Shown here one piece after another: positions 55,863 through 63,926 of a stretch of DNA of 64,000 bases; the stretch's first letter is position 1, and each line of letters starts with the position of its first letter. The translations under genes and the position numbers were made by a program. A model generated the notes under the pieces. That model did not search any database and was not told where the DNA came from. It saw only the letters and a list, made by a program, of their open reading frames with translations. This DNA is from Campylobacter concisus (GTDB lineage Bacteria; Campylobacterota; Campylobacteria; Campylobacterales; Campylobacteraceae), in contig NZ_CP049264.1 in the NCBI RefSeq assembly GCF_003048875.2, forward strand, positions 1,116,001-1,180,000, given 5' to 3'.

Positions 55863-57035
55863 TTAAGATTTTCTAAATTTGCGCTTGGCTAGATAGCTTG
55901 AAATTTCAAGCTCCTGCTTGCGTTTTATCTCAGCTGCGATCATCTCATTTTTAAAGCCAGCCGCCAAGATCTCGCTCACATCGACCTTTGCGTCAAATTT
56001 ACTCTCATAGACCCCAAGCTCTTTTGCACGCTCTATGCGCTCTTTATTATAAGCTCCCAGCCATGATTTTAGTGGCATATTTAGAGCAATTTGCAGTAGC
56101 TCATTGTCACTTGGCATGTCTTTAAAAAATGGCTCTTTTAAGATAGAAAAGTAGCTCTTTGGCAGGCGCATTTTCTCTAAAATTTCCTTTGCGTCAAGCT
56201 CAAATTTTCCAAAAAGCATATACAAAAATAGCCTCTCGTCATTCACGAAATTTCTAGCACTTTTAAGTTCAGCCAAAAACTCATCACTCTTGTGAATTTG
56301 CACGCCAAAAATTTCTTTAAAAAGAGAGAGTGCAAAAAGATAAAACGCCCCTTTTTCAAGGTGCTCTGAGCGAAAAAATTTAGTAAGCTCGGTATTTATC
56401 CTATCCTTACTTAGATGCGTTAGATCAAGCGTTTTCATAAGCTCTAGCGTATCATCATCTATGCTAAAATCAAGTCTCGCGCTAAACTGCACGCCACGTA
56501 GCACCCTTAGCGGATCTTCTTTAAATTTCTCACTATCGATGTGCCTTAGTGTCTTGCACTCAAGGTCCTTTTTGCCGCCATGAAAGTCTAAAATTTCGCC
56601 GTTAAAGATGTTCATCATCATGGCATTTACCGTAAAATCACGCCTAAGGCTTGCAAGGCTTGGATCATTTATGTAGCTTACGGCAAAGTCTTTGTGCGAA
56701 TTTCCCGTCTTACTCTCGCTTCGTGGCAGACCAAGATCGTAGTTTTTGTATTTGTAGATGAAGTAGCTTTTGCCAACACCACTAGCTCTTATGCTAGCCA
56801 TTAGCTCATCAAATTTAAGAGGCTCTATGTCATAAACCTCGATGTCGAAGTCATAAATTTCTCGTCCCAAAAGCGCATCTCTCACGCAGCCACCGACTAG
56901 ATAGACACGCTTGCTAAAAGGAGCAAATAGCGACCTAAAGAAGTCTAGCTCGCTATTTTTGTAAATGCTTGTACCAGTTTTTGCCTCAAATTTATTATTT
57001 TGAGAGATTTTGTAGTCTATTTTCGATGTTTGCAA
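55863..57035 (-). CDS. cca: CCA tRNA nucleotidyltransferase / poly(A) polymerase family
   Basis: The enzyme adds or repairs the 3' CCA end of tRNAs. Head-domain motifs are VYLVGGCVRDALLG and the metal aspartates in YDFDIEVYD; RRDFTVNAMMMN and the downstream LRVLRGVQFSARLDF block follow. At 390 residues it lacks an HD domain. The first available start is a TTG at 57035 inside the upstream gene without a clear ribosome binding site; a later non-ATG start is possible, so the first 20 residues are uncertain. Confidence 0.88.
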   Translation of the reverse strand: MQTSKIDYKISQNNKFEAKTGTSIYKNSELDFFRSLFAPFSKRVYLVGGCVRDALLGREIYDFDIEVYDIEPLKFDELMASIRASGVGKSYFIYKYKNYDLGLPRSESKTGNSHKDFAVSYINDPSLASLRRDFTVNAMMMNIFNGEILDFHGGKKDLECKTLRHIDSEKFKEDPLRVLRGVQFSARLDFSIDDDTLELMKTLDLTHLSKDRINTELTKFFRSEHLEKGAFYLFALSLFKEIFGVQIHKSDEFLAELKSARNFVNDERLFLYMLFGKFELDAKEILEKMRLPKSYFSILKEPFFKDMPSDNELLQIALNMPLKSWLGAYNKERIERAKELGVYESKFDAKVDVSEILAAGFKNEMIAAEIKRKQELEISSYLAKRKFRKS

Positions 57036-57420
57036 GGGTAAATTCTAAAAATTTAGTCGTTAGCTCGAGCCTTTGGCCAAGGTCTTGCTCGCTAGTTTGC
57101 TTAAGACCCTCAAAAAGCACCTCGATGCGCTCAGCAAGATTTGCTAAGAAAATTTCTTCATCACTTATCTCCCTGCTCTTTGGCAAAATTTGCGCTACCT
57201 TTGGCTCTGGCTCGCTTTGCGCACTTGACACACTTGGCACGCTTGCCTCTACTTTTGGCTCTTCAAGCACTTGCTCTTTGGCAGATTCTATTGCCAAAAG
57301 CTCTTTTTTTAAATTCTCCCTTTCAAGCTCTTCTTGCTTTTTGTTTTGCAGTGCCTCTATCTTCTCAAGCTCGGCGCTAACCTCACTAATGGCCATCCTA
57401 GCGATATCATCAAGCTTCAT
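56995..57420 (-). CDS. CiaD-like (Cj0788-type) coiled-coil protein
   Basis: A 141-residue, acidic, largely helical protein. It opens [20 protein letters not shown], has a coiled coil at about 15-50, a proline/serine/valine-rich linker at about 55-90, and a C-terminal helical pair. In C. jejuni the gene next to cca (Cj0789) is Cj0788, CiaD, a secreted effector of similar size; the assignment here rests on that neighbourhood and on general similarity, from memory. I take the ATG at 57420 because it forms an ATGA overlap with the upstream gene; the frame also allows a GTG at 57435. Confidence 0.7.
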   Translation of the reverse strand: MKLDDIARMAISEVSAELEKIEALQNKKQEELERENLKKELLAIESAKEQVLEEPKVEASVPSVSSAQSEPEPKVAQILPKSREISDEEIFLANLAERIEVLFEGLKQTSEQDLGQRLELTTKFLEFTLANIENRLQNLSK

Positions 57421-57662
57421 AATCTTATCAACCACCTTTTAAATTCATTTATCTCTTCGTCACTTTTCATCCTGATAAAAAACTCTTTCATCTGCTCGTT
57501 TTTTATCACGCGCTCCTTGCGAAGTCCGCTCAGGCGGTTTATCGCGCTAAGGGCGTCCTTGTTTGATGGGTCTTGTTTTAAGATGTTCTTGTAAATTTCA
57601 AGCGCATCATCTTTTAGCCCCTGCGCCTCGTAGATCAGTGCTTCAGTGATCGTGTTTTTCAT
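57417..57662 (-). CDS. Small TPR-like protein (81 aa)
   Basis: The protein opens [29 protein letters not shown] (29 residues, here abbreviated to its pattern A..YE.QG...DAL.IYK.IL), one tetratricopeptide-like helical pair followed by [14 protein letters not shown], and a charged C-terminus. The frame is open further upstream inside leuB, but the ATG at 57662 overlaps the leuB stop by four bases and is clearly the start. Its role is unknown; it probably mediates a protein contact. Confidence 0.8.
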   Translation of the reverse strand: MKNTITEALIYEAQGLKDDALEIYKNILKQDPSNKDALSAINRLSGLRKERVIKNEQMKEFFIRMKSDEEINEFKRWLIRL

Positions 57663-58726
57663 TTTTTGATAAATCCTGCTATCACGTCGCCTATCTCGCT
57701 TGTTGAGCAAATTTCAACTGCGTTAAAAGCGGCGATATCTTTTGTTCTATATCCCTTTGCAAGGGCTGTTTTTACGGCACTTTCTATCGCATTTGCAGCC
57801 TCGCTCTCGCCAAAAGCATATCTTAGCATCATCGCTGCACTTAAAATGGTCGCGATCGGATTTGCTATGCCCTGCCCTGCGATGTCTGGCGCTGAGCCGT
57901 GGATAGGCTCATAAATTCCCACTTTGCCGCCCATGCTAGCACTTGGCAAAAGTCCTATCGAGCCACAAACCATGCTCGCTTCGTCACTTAAAATGTCGCC
58001 AAATAAATTTTCAGTAAGTATGACGTCAAAATTTGCAGGAGCTCTTACTAGCTGCATCGCTGCGTTATCGACATACATGAAGCTAAGCTCTACTTCAGGA
58101 TAGCCCTTTGCCACCTCGCTTGTCACCTCGCGCCAAAGCTGACTAGTCTCAAGGACATTTGCCTTATCGACCATGCAGACCTTTTTCTTGCGAAGCATAG
58201 CCGTCTCAAAGGCGATCTTTGCGATGCGCTCGATCTCAAATTTAGTATAAAGCATCGTATTAAACGCTCTATCTTCGCCTTTTTCACGTGGCTGCCCAAA
58301 ATAAAGCCCACCAGTTAGCTCACGAACCACGACAAAATCAACGCCCTTTAAAACCTCTGGCTTTAGCGTGCTAGCATCCACTAGCTCGTCAAAGATGATG
58401 GCTGGGCGTAAATTTGCATAAGCTTCTAGCTCTTTTCTGATCTTTAAAAGCCCGCTCTCTGGTCTTAGGTGTCTTGGTAGGCTGTCCCATTTCTCGCCAC
58501 CTATCGCTCCAAAAAGCACAGCGTCGCTACTAAGCGCTGAGCTTAGCGTCTCATCTGGCAGTGGCTCACCAAAAACATCGTAAGCTGCACCGCCCATAAG
58601 CTTGTAGTCGTACTCAAATTTGATACCAAACTCAGCGCTTACAACGTCTAAAACCTTTATCGCCTCGTCGATGATCTCAGGGCCGATGCCATCGCCTTTT
58701 ATAACGCAAATTTTATAGTTTTTCAT
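57659..58726 (-). CDS. leuB: 3-isopropylmalate dehydrogenase
   Basis: LeuB oxidises and decarboxylates 3-isopropylmalate in leucine synthesis. Motifs: [14 protein letters not shown] at the start, [23 protein letters not shown], and the metal/substrate segment [15 protein letters not shown], followed by [18 protein letters not shown]. The 355-residue length is normal. It follows leuD by nine bases. Confidence 0.97.
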   Translation of the reverse strand: MKNYKICVIKGDGIGPEIIDEAIKVLDVVSAEFGIKFEYDYKLMGGAAYDVFGEPLPDETLSSALSSDAVLFGAIGGEKWDSLPRHLRPESGLLKIRKELEAYANLRPAIIFDELVDASTLKPEVLKGVDFVVVRELTGGLYFGQPREKGEDRAFNTMLYTKFEIERIAKIAFETAMLRKKKVCMVDKANVLETSQLWREVTSEVAKGYPEVELSFMYVDNAAMQLVRAPANFDVILTENLFGDILSDEASMVCGSIGLLPSASMGGKVGIYEPIHGSAPDIAGQGIANPIATILSAAMMLRYAFGESEAANAIESAVKTALAKGYRTKDIAAFNAVEICSTSEIGDVIAGFIKK

Positions 58727-58735
58727 CGCCGCTCC

Positions 58736-59221
58736 TTAGTTCATCTTTGCTTTTGCGTACTCGATAAGGCCACCAGCATTTAAAAGCTCTTGCATAAATG
58801 GCGGGATAGCGTTAAATTTATACTCTTTTTTTGTGCTTTCATCTACGATGACGCCGTTATCTACGTCGATCTTTAGCGTGTCGCCCTCGTTTATCTCGTC
58901 GATTTCTTTGATCTCAAGTATCAAAAGCCCTGTATTAAAGCTATTTCTATAAAAAATCCTAGCAAAGCTCTTAGCCACAACAGCTGCTATGCCAGCCTCT
59001 TTTAGCGCTAATGGGGCGTGCTCTCTTGAGCTTCCGCAGCCAAAATTTTCACCAGCTACGATGATGTCGCCTTTTGCTATTTTTGAGCTAAATTTAGGAT
59101 CAGCGTCTTCCATGATGTGTTTTGCTAGCTCTTTTTCGTCTGAAGTGTTTAAATATCTTGCGGCGATGATGATGTCGGTGTCGATGTTATCGCCAAATTT
59201 CCAAACTTTGCCTTGTTTCAT
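58736..59221 (-). CDS. leuD: 3-isopropylmalate dehydratase small subunit
   Basis: LeuD pairs with LeuC in the isomerisation of 2- to 3-isopropylmalate. The swivel-domain motif GCGSSREHAPLALKEAG is clear, with FARIFYRNSFNTGLL following. At 161 residues it is the short LeuD form found in bacteria whose LeuC is also of the archaeal-like type. leuC and leuA are not next to it, so the leucine genes are split in this genome. Confidence 0.95.
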   Translation of the reverse strand: MKQGKVWKFGDNIDTDIIIAARYLNTSDEKELAKHIMEDADPKFSSKIAKGDIIVAGENFGCGSSREHAPLALKEAGIAAVVAKSFARIFYRNSFNTGLLILEIKEIDEINEGDTLKIDVDNGVIVDESTKKEYKFNAIPPFMQELLNAGGLIEYAKAKMN

Positions 59222-59252
59222 TTTTAACCTTTAGTTTTGTAAATTTGGGCTG

Positions 59253-59258
59253 ATTTTA
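59253..59258 (-). promoter_or_regulatory. -10 promoter of leuD-leuB
   Basis: The minus strand reads CTTTTGGTTAAAATC, the common extended -10 form, 31 bases before the leuD ATG. No leader peptide or attenuator is visible. Confidence 0.5.
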
Positions 59259-59301
59259 ACCAAAAGAAGCTAAATAAATAATCAAAAGCGCTCTTGCAAG
59301 C

Positions 59302-59333
59302 TAAATTTAGCGGCATTTAAACCGCTAAATTTA
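59302..59333. terminator. Hairpin after the flavoprotein reductase gene
   Basis: A perfect 12-pair inverted repeat (TAAATTTAGCGG / CCGCTAAATTTA) with an eight-base loop begins 12 bases past the stop. There is no clear U-run, so termination is probable but not certain. Confidence 0.6.
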
Positions 59334-59345
59334 AGTAAAAATAAA

Positions 59346-60893
59346 TTAGATATTCTCTCCAGCAACCATGCCAAATACCATACAATCAGCCATGCTCATC
59401 GTGCCAAGACGGCTTGCTCCATGCACGCCACCAGTGATCTCGCCAGCTGCGTAAAGACCTGCGATAGGCTCGTGAGTAGTTGCGCTTATGACTTGCGCTT
59501 TTGTATTTATCTCGATGCCACCCATGCAGTAAAGGATCTTTGGCGTAGTCTCACTCGCGTAAAATGGTGCTTTTGTAATGCCAATGCCATTTACATCAGC
59601 TTTTGTCAAAGGTTTGCCAAATTCAGGGTCTTTTTCATTTTTGACATATTCGTTGAAATTTTTAATAGTCTCCAAAAATGGCTCAAGCGGGATATTATAA
59701 GCTTTTGCAAGCTCTTCAAGTGTGTTAAATTTCTTTATAGAGCCCTCTTCAACGCCCTTTTTAGTATAAGCGATATTGTTTGCATCAACGGCTGCTTGAT
59801 CGCAGATATTTACTGGATAGTTATCGTTTTTATCGCTTTGAGCCATACAAGCAAAGATCGCATCGCTCTTTACCTTACGGCCTGCATGCTCGTTCATAAA
59901 GCGTTTGCCAGTTTTTGGATTGACGCTTAGGCCGTAGTCATTTGCGCAGTGATTTGTAAAAAGTGCAGATGTGCCAAAGCCTCTTTCAGTTGGGTTTGTG
60001 TATGGATTTAGCTGGATCCAGCTAAGTTGGATAGGGTTTGCTCCAAGCTTCATCGCAGCTACTAGTGCTCCAGAGGTTGCGCCTGGCTGGCTAACTGTCT
60101 CGATATTGTCTTTTAGATACGGCACTTGCTGCATCCTAAACCACTTATCAGAGCTAAAACCTCCTGCGGCTAGAATGACGCCATCTTTTGCTTTAAAGCA
60201 TTTTGGCGTGCCAGTTTTATTCTCTTTATCATCGTTTGCAAGCTGATGATCAAATCTATAATCCTCCCTGCATTTTATGCCAACAACCCTGCCATTTTCA
60301 TCGATGATAAAATCATCAAATTTAGTCCTTCTTTTTGTCACGGCATTTGGATTTTTATCGATCGCATCGTGCATAGGCAAAACGTATCCTGCGCCACTTG
60401 TGTTTTTAGACTGAACAGCACGTTTTATAGAGTGACCGCTCGCTGAGATAACCTTGCCAGTAAATTCAACGCCAAGCGTTTTTAGGTATTCAAAAGCGTC
60501 ATTTGCGCGGTCATAGATGACTTCAAGCAGATCGACATGGTTTAAATTTTGACCATCTTTTAGGCAGTCAGCGATAAAAGCCTCTTTGCTATCTTTTATG
60601 CCTGCTGCTTTTTGAAATTCATTATTTGGGACAGCCATATTGCCAGCATTTATGACTGAGTTGCCACCACTTCGTCCCATTTTCTCGATCATTAGCACTT
60701 TTTTACCGCGTTTTAGCGCTTGCAAAGTAGCCATCGAGCCTGCAAAGCCTGTGCCTATGACGATGACGTCATACTCTTCGTCAAATTTAATATCTTTTGC
60801 CTCTAAAACTCCAGCATTTGCACTGCTAGCAGCAAGTGCTAATGCGCCAGTAGCACCCATTTTCATAAAATTTCGCCTTGAAATTTCTTTCAT
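59346..60893 (-). CDS. Tat-exported FAD-dependent fumarate reductase-like flavoprotein
   Basis: The 515-residue protein starts with a twin-arginine signal (SRRNFMKMG, then a hydrophobic stretch ending ASSANA), so it is a folded periplasmic enzyme. The FAD site is DVIVIGTGFAGSMA. The rest matches the flavoprotein of the periplasmic flavocytochrome c / fumarate-, urocanate- and methacrylate-reductase family: ASGHSIKR, and GGVHGASRLGTMSMADC near the C-terminus. There is no haem domain, and no cytochrome gene lies beside it. The electron donor and substrate are therefore open. Confidence 0.87.
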   Translation of the reverse strand: MKEISRRNFMKMGATGALALAASSANAGVLEAKDIKFDEEYDVIVIGTGFAGSMATLQALKRGKKVLMIEKMGRSGGNSVINAGNMAVPNNEFQKAAGIKDSKEAFIADCLKDGQNLNHVDLLEVIYDRANDAFEYLKTLGVEFTGKVISASGHSIKRAVQSKNTSGAGYVLPMHDAIDKNPNAVTKRRTKFDDFIIDENGRVVGIKCREDYRFDHQLANDDKENKTGTPKCFKAKDGVILAAGGFSSDKWFRMQQVPYLKDNIETVSQPGATSGALVAAMKLGANPIQLSWIQLNPYTNPTERGFGTSALFTNHCANDYGLSVNPKTGKRFMNEHAGRKVKSDAIFACMAQSDKNDNYPVNICDQAAVDANNIAYTKKGVEEGSIKKFNTLEELAKAYNIPLEPFLETIKNFNEYVKNEKDPEFGKPLTKADVNGIGITKAPFYASETTPKILYCMGGIEINTKAQVISATTHEPIAGLYAAGEITGGVHGASRLGTMSMADCMVFGMVAGENI

Positions 60894-60920
60894 TGTTTGC
60901 TCCTTTTTTTAAATTTCTTG

Positions 60921-60944
60921 GCGTAAATTATACGTCAATTACGC
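60921..60944 (-). promoter_or_regulatory. Promoter with overlapping inverted repeat upstream of the flavoprotein gene
   Basis: A TATAAT -10 box (60927-60932, minus strand) lies within an inverted repeat with GCGTAA and TTACGC arms separated by 12 bases. A regulator bound there would cover the -10. The ATG is 33 bases away and has an AAAGGAG site. Confidence 0.45.
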
Positions 60945-61025
60945 ATAAAATAAAACTTAATTATGAAAATTTGACTAAAAATATTTATAAAGCAAATTTT
61001 AATACTAGCCTTTAAAACTCTAAAT

Positions 61026-61919
61026 TTATGCCTTTGCCTTTTGCAAAATTTCTTTCATCTCATCCTCGCTAAGTGGCTCAACAAGCACGTTTGTAGCGTC
61101 AATGAAGCGGTATTTTTCTTTTGGTAAATTTGCCATGAAAGCTCCATATTCACACTCATCAAGCACATGAGCGTCACTATCATCCACGCCCACAACTAGC
61201 GTAAGCACCCAGCGCGAGACCTTGCGATCCCCAAGCGCCTCTTGTGCCTGCCACGACGGAGATGGAGCATAAGGCAAGATAGTCGGTAAATTTTCACTAA
61301 GTGTATATGTGCCAAAAATTTCGTTGCCGTCTTTGTCTTGATAGAGGTGCTCTCTTGCGCTGTATGCGTCAAGATACTGCACCTGCCTCATCATCTCATC
61401 AAATTTAGCCGCAGGGCTGGCGCTTGCAAAAATTTCATCTACCATAACCGCGTCAAACGCCACGTCTCGCTCCACGCCAGAGATATAAAGCGTTTGATTT
61501 TTCTCTTTTGCATCTTTTAACGCCTCAAGCCCCCACATGATGTCAGTCTCGTAGTCAAATTTTAAAATTTGCTCACTATCATAAATTTTTTCGTTGTCGC
61601 ACTCTATTTTTGAGCCTGTTTGGGCTGAGAGCTTTGAGAGTAGCTCAAGTGCGATCTGCCAGTCTCCGACGCCACTTGGAGTATAAACGCGCACGATATA
61701 CTTGCCATCTTCGTAGTTTAGCTCAAAGCCACGAGCGCTCTTTTGCCACACGCCTGCTATCATCACGTCAGCGCCCAGCTCATTTGCGCTTGGCTCCTCT
61801 TGCTCGCTGTTAAAAAAGAAAAGCCCCTCAACAAGAGCTGAAATTTCACGCTCGCTTAGCGCCTTTGCATATCCGCCAAGCAGCTTCTTTTTATTTTTTA
61901 CACTAAATGTCAAACTCAT
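61026..61919 (-). CDS. DUF4299-family protein
   Basis: A 297-residue soluble protein that matches my memory of DUF4299: opening SLTFSVKNKKKLLGG, a middle segment with YVAR-type strands, and a conserved run SARGFELNYEDGKYIVRVYTPSG (here abbreviated). Function is unknown. I use the ATG at 61919, which has an AAGGAG site; the frame also opens upstream into the DsrE-like gene. It follows that gene by 17 bases. Confidence 0.82.
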   Translation of the reverse strand: MSLTFSVKNKKKLLGGYAKALSEREISALVEGLFFFNSEQEEPSANELGADVMIAGVWQKSARGFELNYEDGKYIVRVYTPSGVGDWQIALELLSKLSAQTGSKIECDNEKIYDSEQILKFDYETDIMWGLEALKDAKEKNQTLYISGVERDVAFDAVMVDEIFASASPAAKFDEMMRQVQYLDAYSAREHLYQDKDGNEIFGTYTLSENLPTILPYAPSPSWQAQEALGDRKVSRWVLTLVVGVDDSDAHVLDECEYGAFMANLPKEKYRFIDATNVLVEPLSEDEMKEILQKAKA

Positions 61920-61936
61920 AAATTCTCCTTTTTGCT

Positions 61937-62296
61937 CTAAAATGTCATCACCTGATCGCACTCTCTCACCCACTCGGACAAGATATCCATGCTGCCTTTC
62001 ACCTCAGCCTCAAAATAAGGCTCTCCCACATGCAAACCACACCTTGTTTGGCAGCTACCACAAACCTTAAGCATCGCGCCACCAGCGTATAGCTCTTTTA
62101 GCATCTCCACTAGATCAATGTCGTAGTTTTCTGGCTTTTTGGTGCTATTTCGAGCAAGATCGACTGCGTCGTTCATGAGAAAGATCCTAACATCTTCGCC
62201 CTTTTCTTTTAGCGCTCTAGCCAGCCTTAGTGCGTTGTAAGCGTTGTCCGTGCCGTTATATGGCTGATTTGTAAGTATAAATAGAAATTTTTTCAT
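61937..62296 (-). CDS. DsrE/DsrF-like sulphur-relay family protein
   Basis: A 119-residue alpha/beta protein of the DsrE fold: KKFLFILTNQPYNGTDNAYNALRLA at the start (abbreviated pattern), VRIFLMNDAVDLA, then a loop with Cys79, Cys82 and Cys86 (VCGSCQTRCG). Conserved cysteine at this loop carries persulphide in DsrE/TusD. Here there are three in a cluster, so sulphur transfer or metal binding is possible. Co-transcription with DUF4299 is likely. Confidence 0.85.
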   Translation of the reverse strand: MKKFLFILTNQPYNGTDNAYNALRLARALKEKGEDVRIFLMNDAVDLARNSTKKPENYDIDLVEMLKELYAGGAMLKVCGSCQTRCGLHVGEPYFEAEVKGSMDILSEWVRECDQVMTF

Positions 62297-62369
62297 CTCT
62301 TATCCTTTTGCTAAAAATGTAGTGCAAACTGGGCAAATTTTAGCCAAGCTAGGTAAAAAGGGGATAAAT

Positions 62370-62969
62370 TTATCTAAAAAGTAAGAGCACACCGATCGTG
62401 CAGACGATAATGGCGGTGCAAATTTCAAGTAGTCTTAGGTGCGTTTGTAAAAATTTCTTTAGCATAGCTCCGCCAAGTGCGTAGATATTTAGCGCGCAAA
62501 ACTCGATGAAAACGAGCGTTACGGTGATAACACACATGCGAGTGAGGCTAAATGGATCGTCTTTATCCAAAAATGTAGGCAGCAAGGCTGAGAAAAATAT
62601 CCACGCCTTTGGGTTTGAGACGCTAACGATGAGGCCATTTATAAACATCTGCTTTTTGCTTGGCAAATTTGAGACCTTTGTGATGCTAAGCTCGCCCTTG
62701 CCAAAAAAGAGCATCACGCCAAGATAGAGCATATAAAGGCCTGCGATGATATTTAGCGCCTTAAATGCGTATTCAAAATGATGCAGCACCGCGCCCACGC
62801 CAAGCATGCAGCTAAACGAGACAAAAGCAATCGCTAAAAGCTGCCCAGCCATCACGAAAAACGAGTGCTTGTAGCCAAAGCTCATACCAACGCTCATCGC
62901 GTAGGTCATATTGATGCCTGGCATCAGAGAGATAGGCGCAAGGGTGATAAAAAATAGCAAGAAATTCAT
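62370..62969 (-). CDS. LysE/RhtB-family amino acid exporter
   Basis: A 199-residue inner-membrane protein with about six helices. The start FFITLAPISLMPGINMTYAMSVGMSFGYKHS (abbreviated: P-x-PG-x(5)-G..GYK) is the RhtB/LysE hallmark, and NPKAWIFFSALLPTFL is the second signature. The substrate is probably an amino acid such as threonine or homoserine, but cannot be fixed. Confidence 0.92.
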   Translation of the reverse strand: MNFLLFFITLAPISLMPGINMTYAMSVGMSFGYKHSFFVMAGQLLAIAFVSFSCMLGVGAVLHHFEYAFKALNIIAGLYMLYLGVMLFFGKGELSITKVSNLPSKKQMFINGLIVSVSNPKAWIFFSALLPTFLDKDDPFSLTRMCVITVTLVFIEFCALNIYALGGAMLKKFLQTHLRLLEICTAIIVCTIGVLLLFR

Positions 62970-63255
62970 GAGATGCCTTGAAATTTTAATGAAATGCTAA
63001 ATCAAAATCTATAAATTTATGATAAAAGAAGGCTTTATTAGTAAATTTAACCTGCTTTTGGACGTGAGAAATTTGACTTTTGGCGCTAGGGATATAAATT
63101 TAATGAATTTAGCGCAAAAACAATGGCAATTTTATATCTGTTTCGCAGCCTAGATAGCAAATTTGCCAAGTATGTTTTTATATAAATTTAATTGCCTTTA
63201 AAACTAGCTAAATTTAGAGCAAAATAGCTCACGCTTTATCTGTAAATTTTAAAAT

Positions 63256-63747
63256 TTAGGCTATTACTGTTATCACGCCAAGCCCATTGCTAGCGGCATT
63301 TTGATAAAAATTTAAAAGCCCAGCAAAGTGCTCTTTTAAACTCGCCCTTATATCTTCAAATTCGCTCACGCTCCCAAAGATATCAGGATATGTCTTTGAG
63401 CTAGCAAATTCTTTTAAATTTATCTTTGCTAAAAGCGCGTCGATATCAACATTTTTCAACGTCTCAGCCACCTCTTTTACATCCGTGGCATTTGTGTAAG
63501 AGATCATCTCGCTTAGCTCTTCGTTTAAGGCACTTCGTCCAAAAATAGCCCAGCTAAAAGGCTCATTTGAGTTAAAAATGTCGCCAGTCTTAAGGCTCTC
63601 AGAGAAATTTCTACCAGTTAGCATCTTACACATCGCGTCCCACATCTTGTCCATATCGTATTCGTCCAAAAGTTCACCGCCACCGCCATTTTTGATCTTT
63701 TCTATATCATCTTGCGAGTAAGCGTAGTAGTGCGCGCTAATCCCCAT
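63256..63747 (-). CDS. DUF1877-family protein (YfbM-like)
   Basis: A 163-residue protein with the order of blocks seen in E. coli YfbM: MGISAHYYA at the start, DMDKMWDAMCKMLTG, PFSWAIFGRSAL, a YPDIF segment and a C-terminal helix ending GLGVITVIA. The function of the family is unknown. The start has an AAGG site. It stands alone. Confidence 0.83.
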   Translation of the reverse strand: MGISAHYYAYSQDDIEKIKNGGGGELLDEYDMDKMWDAMCKMLTGRNFSESLKTGDIFNSNEPFSWAIFGRSALNEELSEMISYTNATDVKEVAETLKNVDIDALLAKINLKEFASSKTYPDIFGSVSEFEDIRASLKEHFAGLLNFYQNAASNGLGVITVIA

Positions 63748-63787
63748 TTTAGAGCCTTAAATTTAATGTGAATTTTAAAAAAGAGAG

Positions 63788-63816
63788 GGCGGAGCTATAA
63801 ATTTAATAGTTCCGCC
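63788..63816. terminator. Inverted repeat left of the window's right end
   Basis: GGCGGAGCTAT and ATAGTTCCGCC form an 11-pair stem with one G-T pair and a seven-base loop. On the minus strand it is followed by CTCTCTTTTTT, so it may end a transcript coming from the right, upstream of the DUF1877 gene. Confidence 0.5.
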
Positions 63817-63926
63817 ACGAGCGGATATCGTGAGATGATTTTAAATGTTGCACATAATTTTTCTACCAAATGAGAAAAATCAAAGCTCACTTAAAAGCAC
63901 TCGCGATATCTCCGCTAAGATTAAGC

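Noticed and set aside
63019-63153. 44-codon plus-strand frame between the LysE-type and DUF1877 genes
   Set aside because: No Shine-Dalgarno sequence, no hydrophobic or domain pattern; too weak to call a gene.
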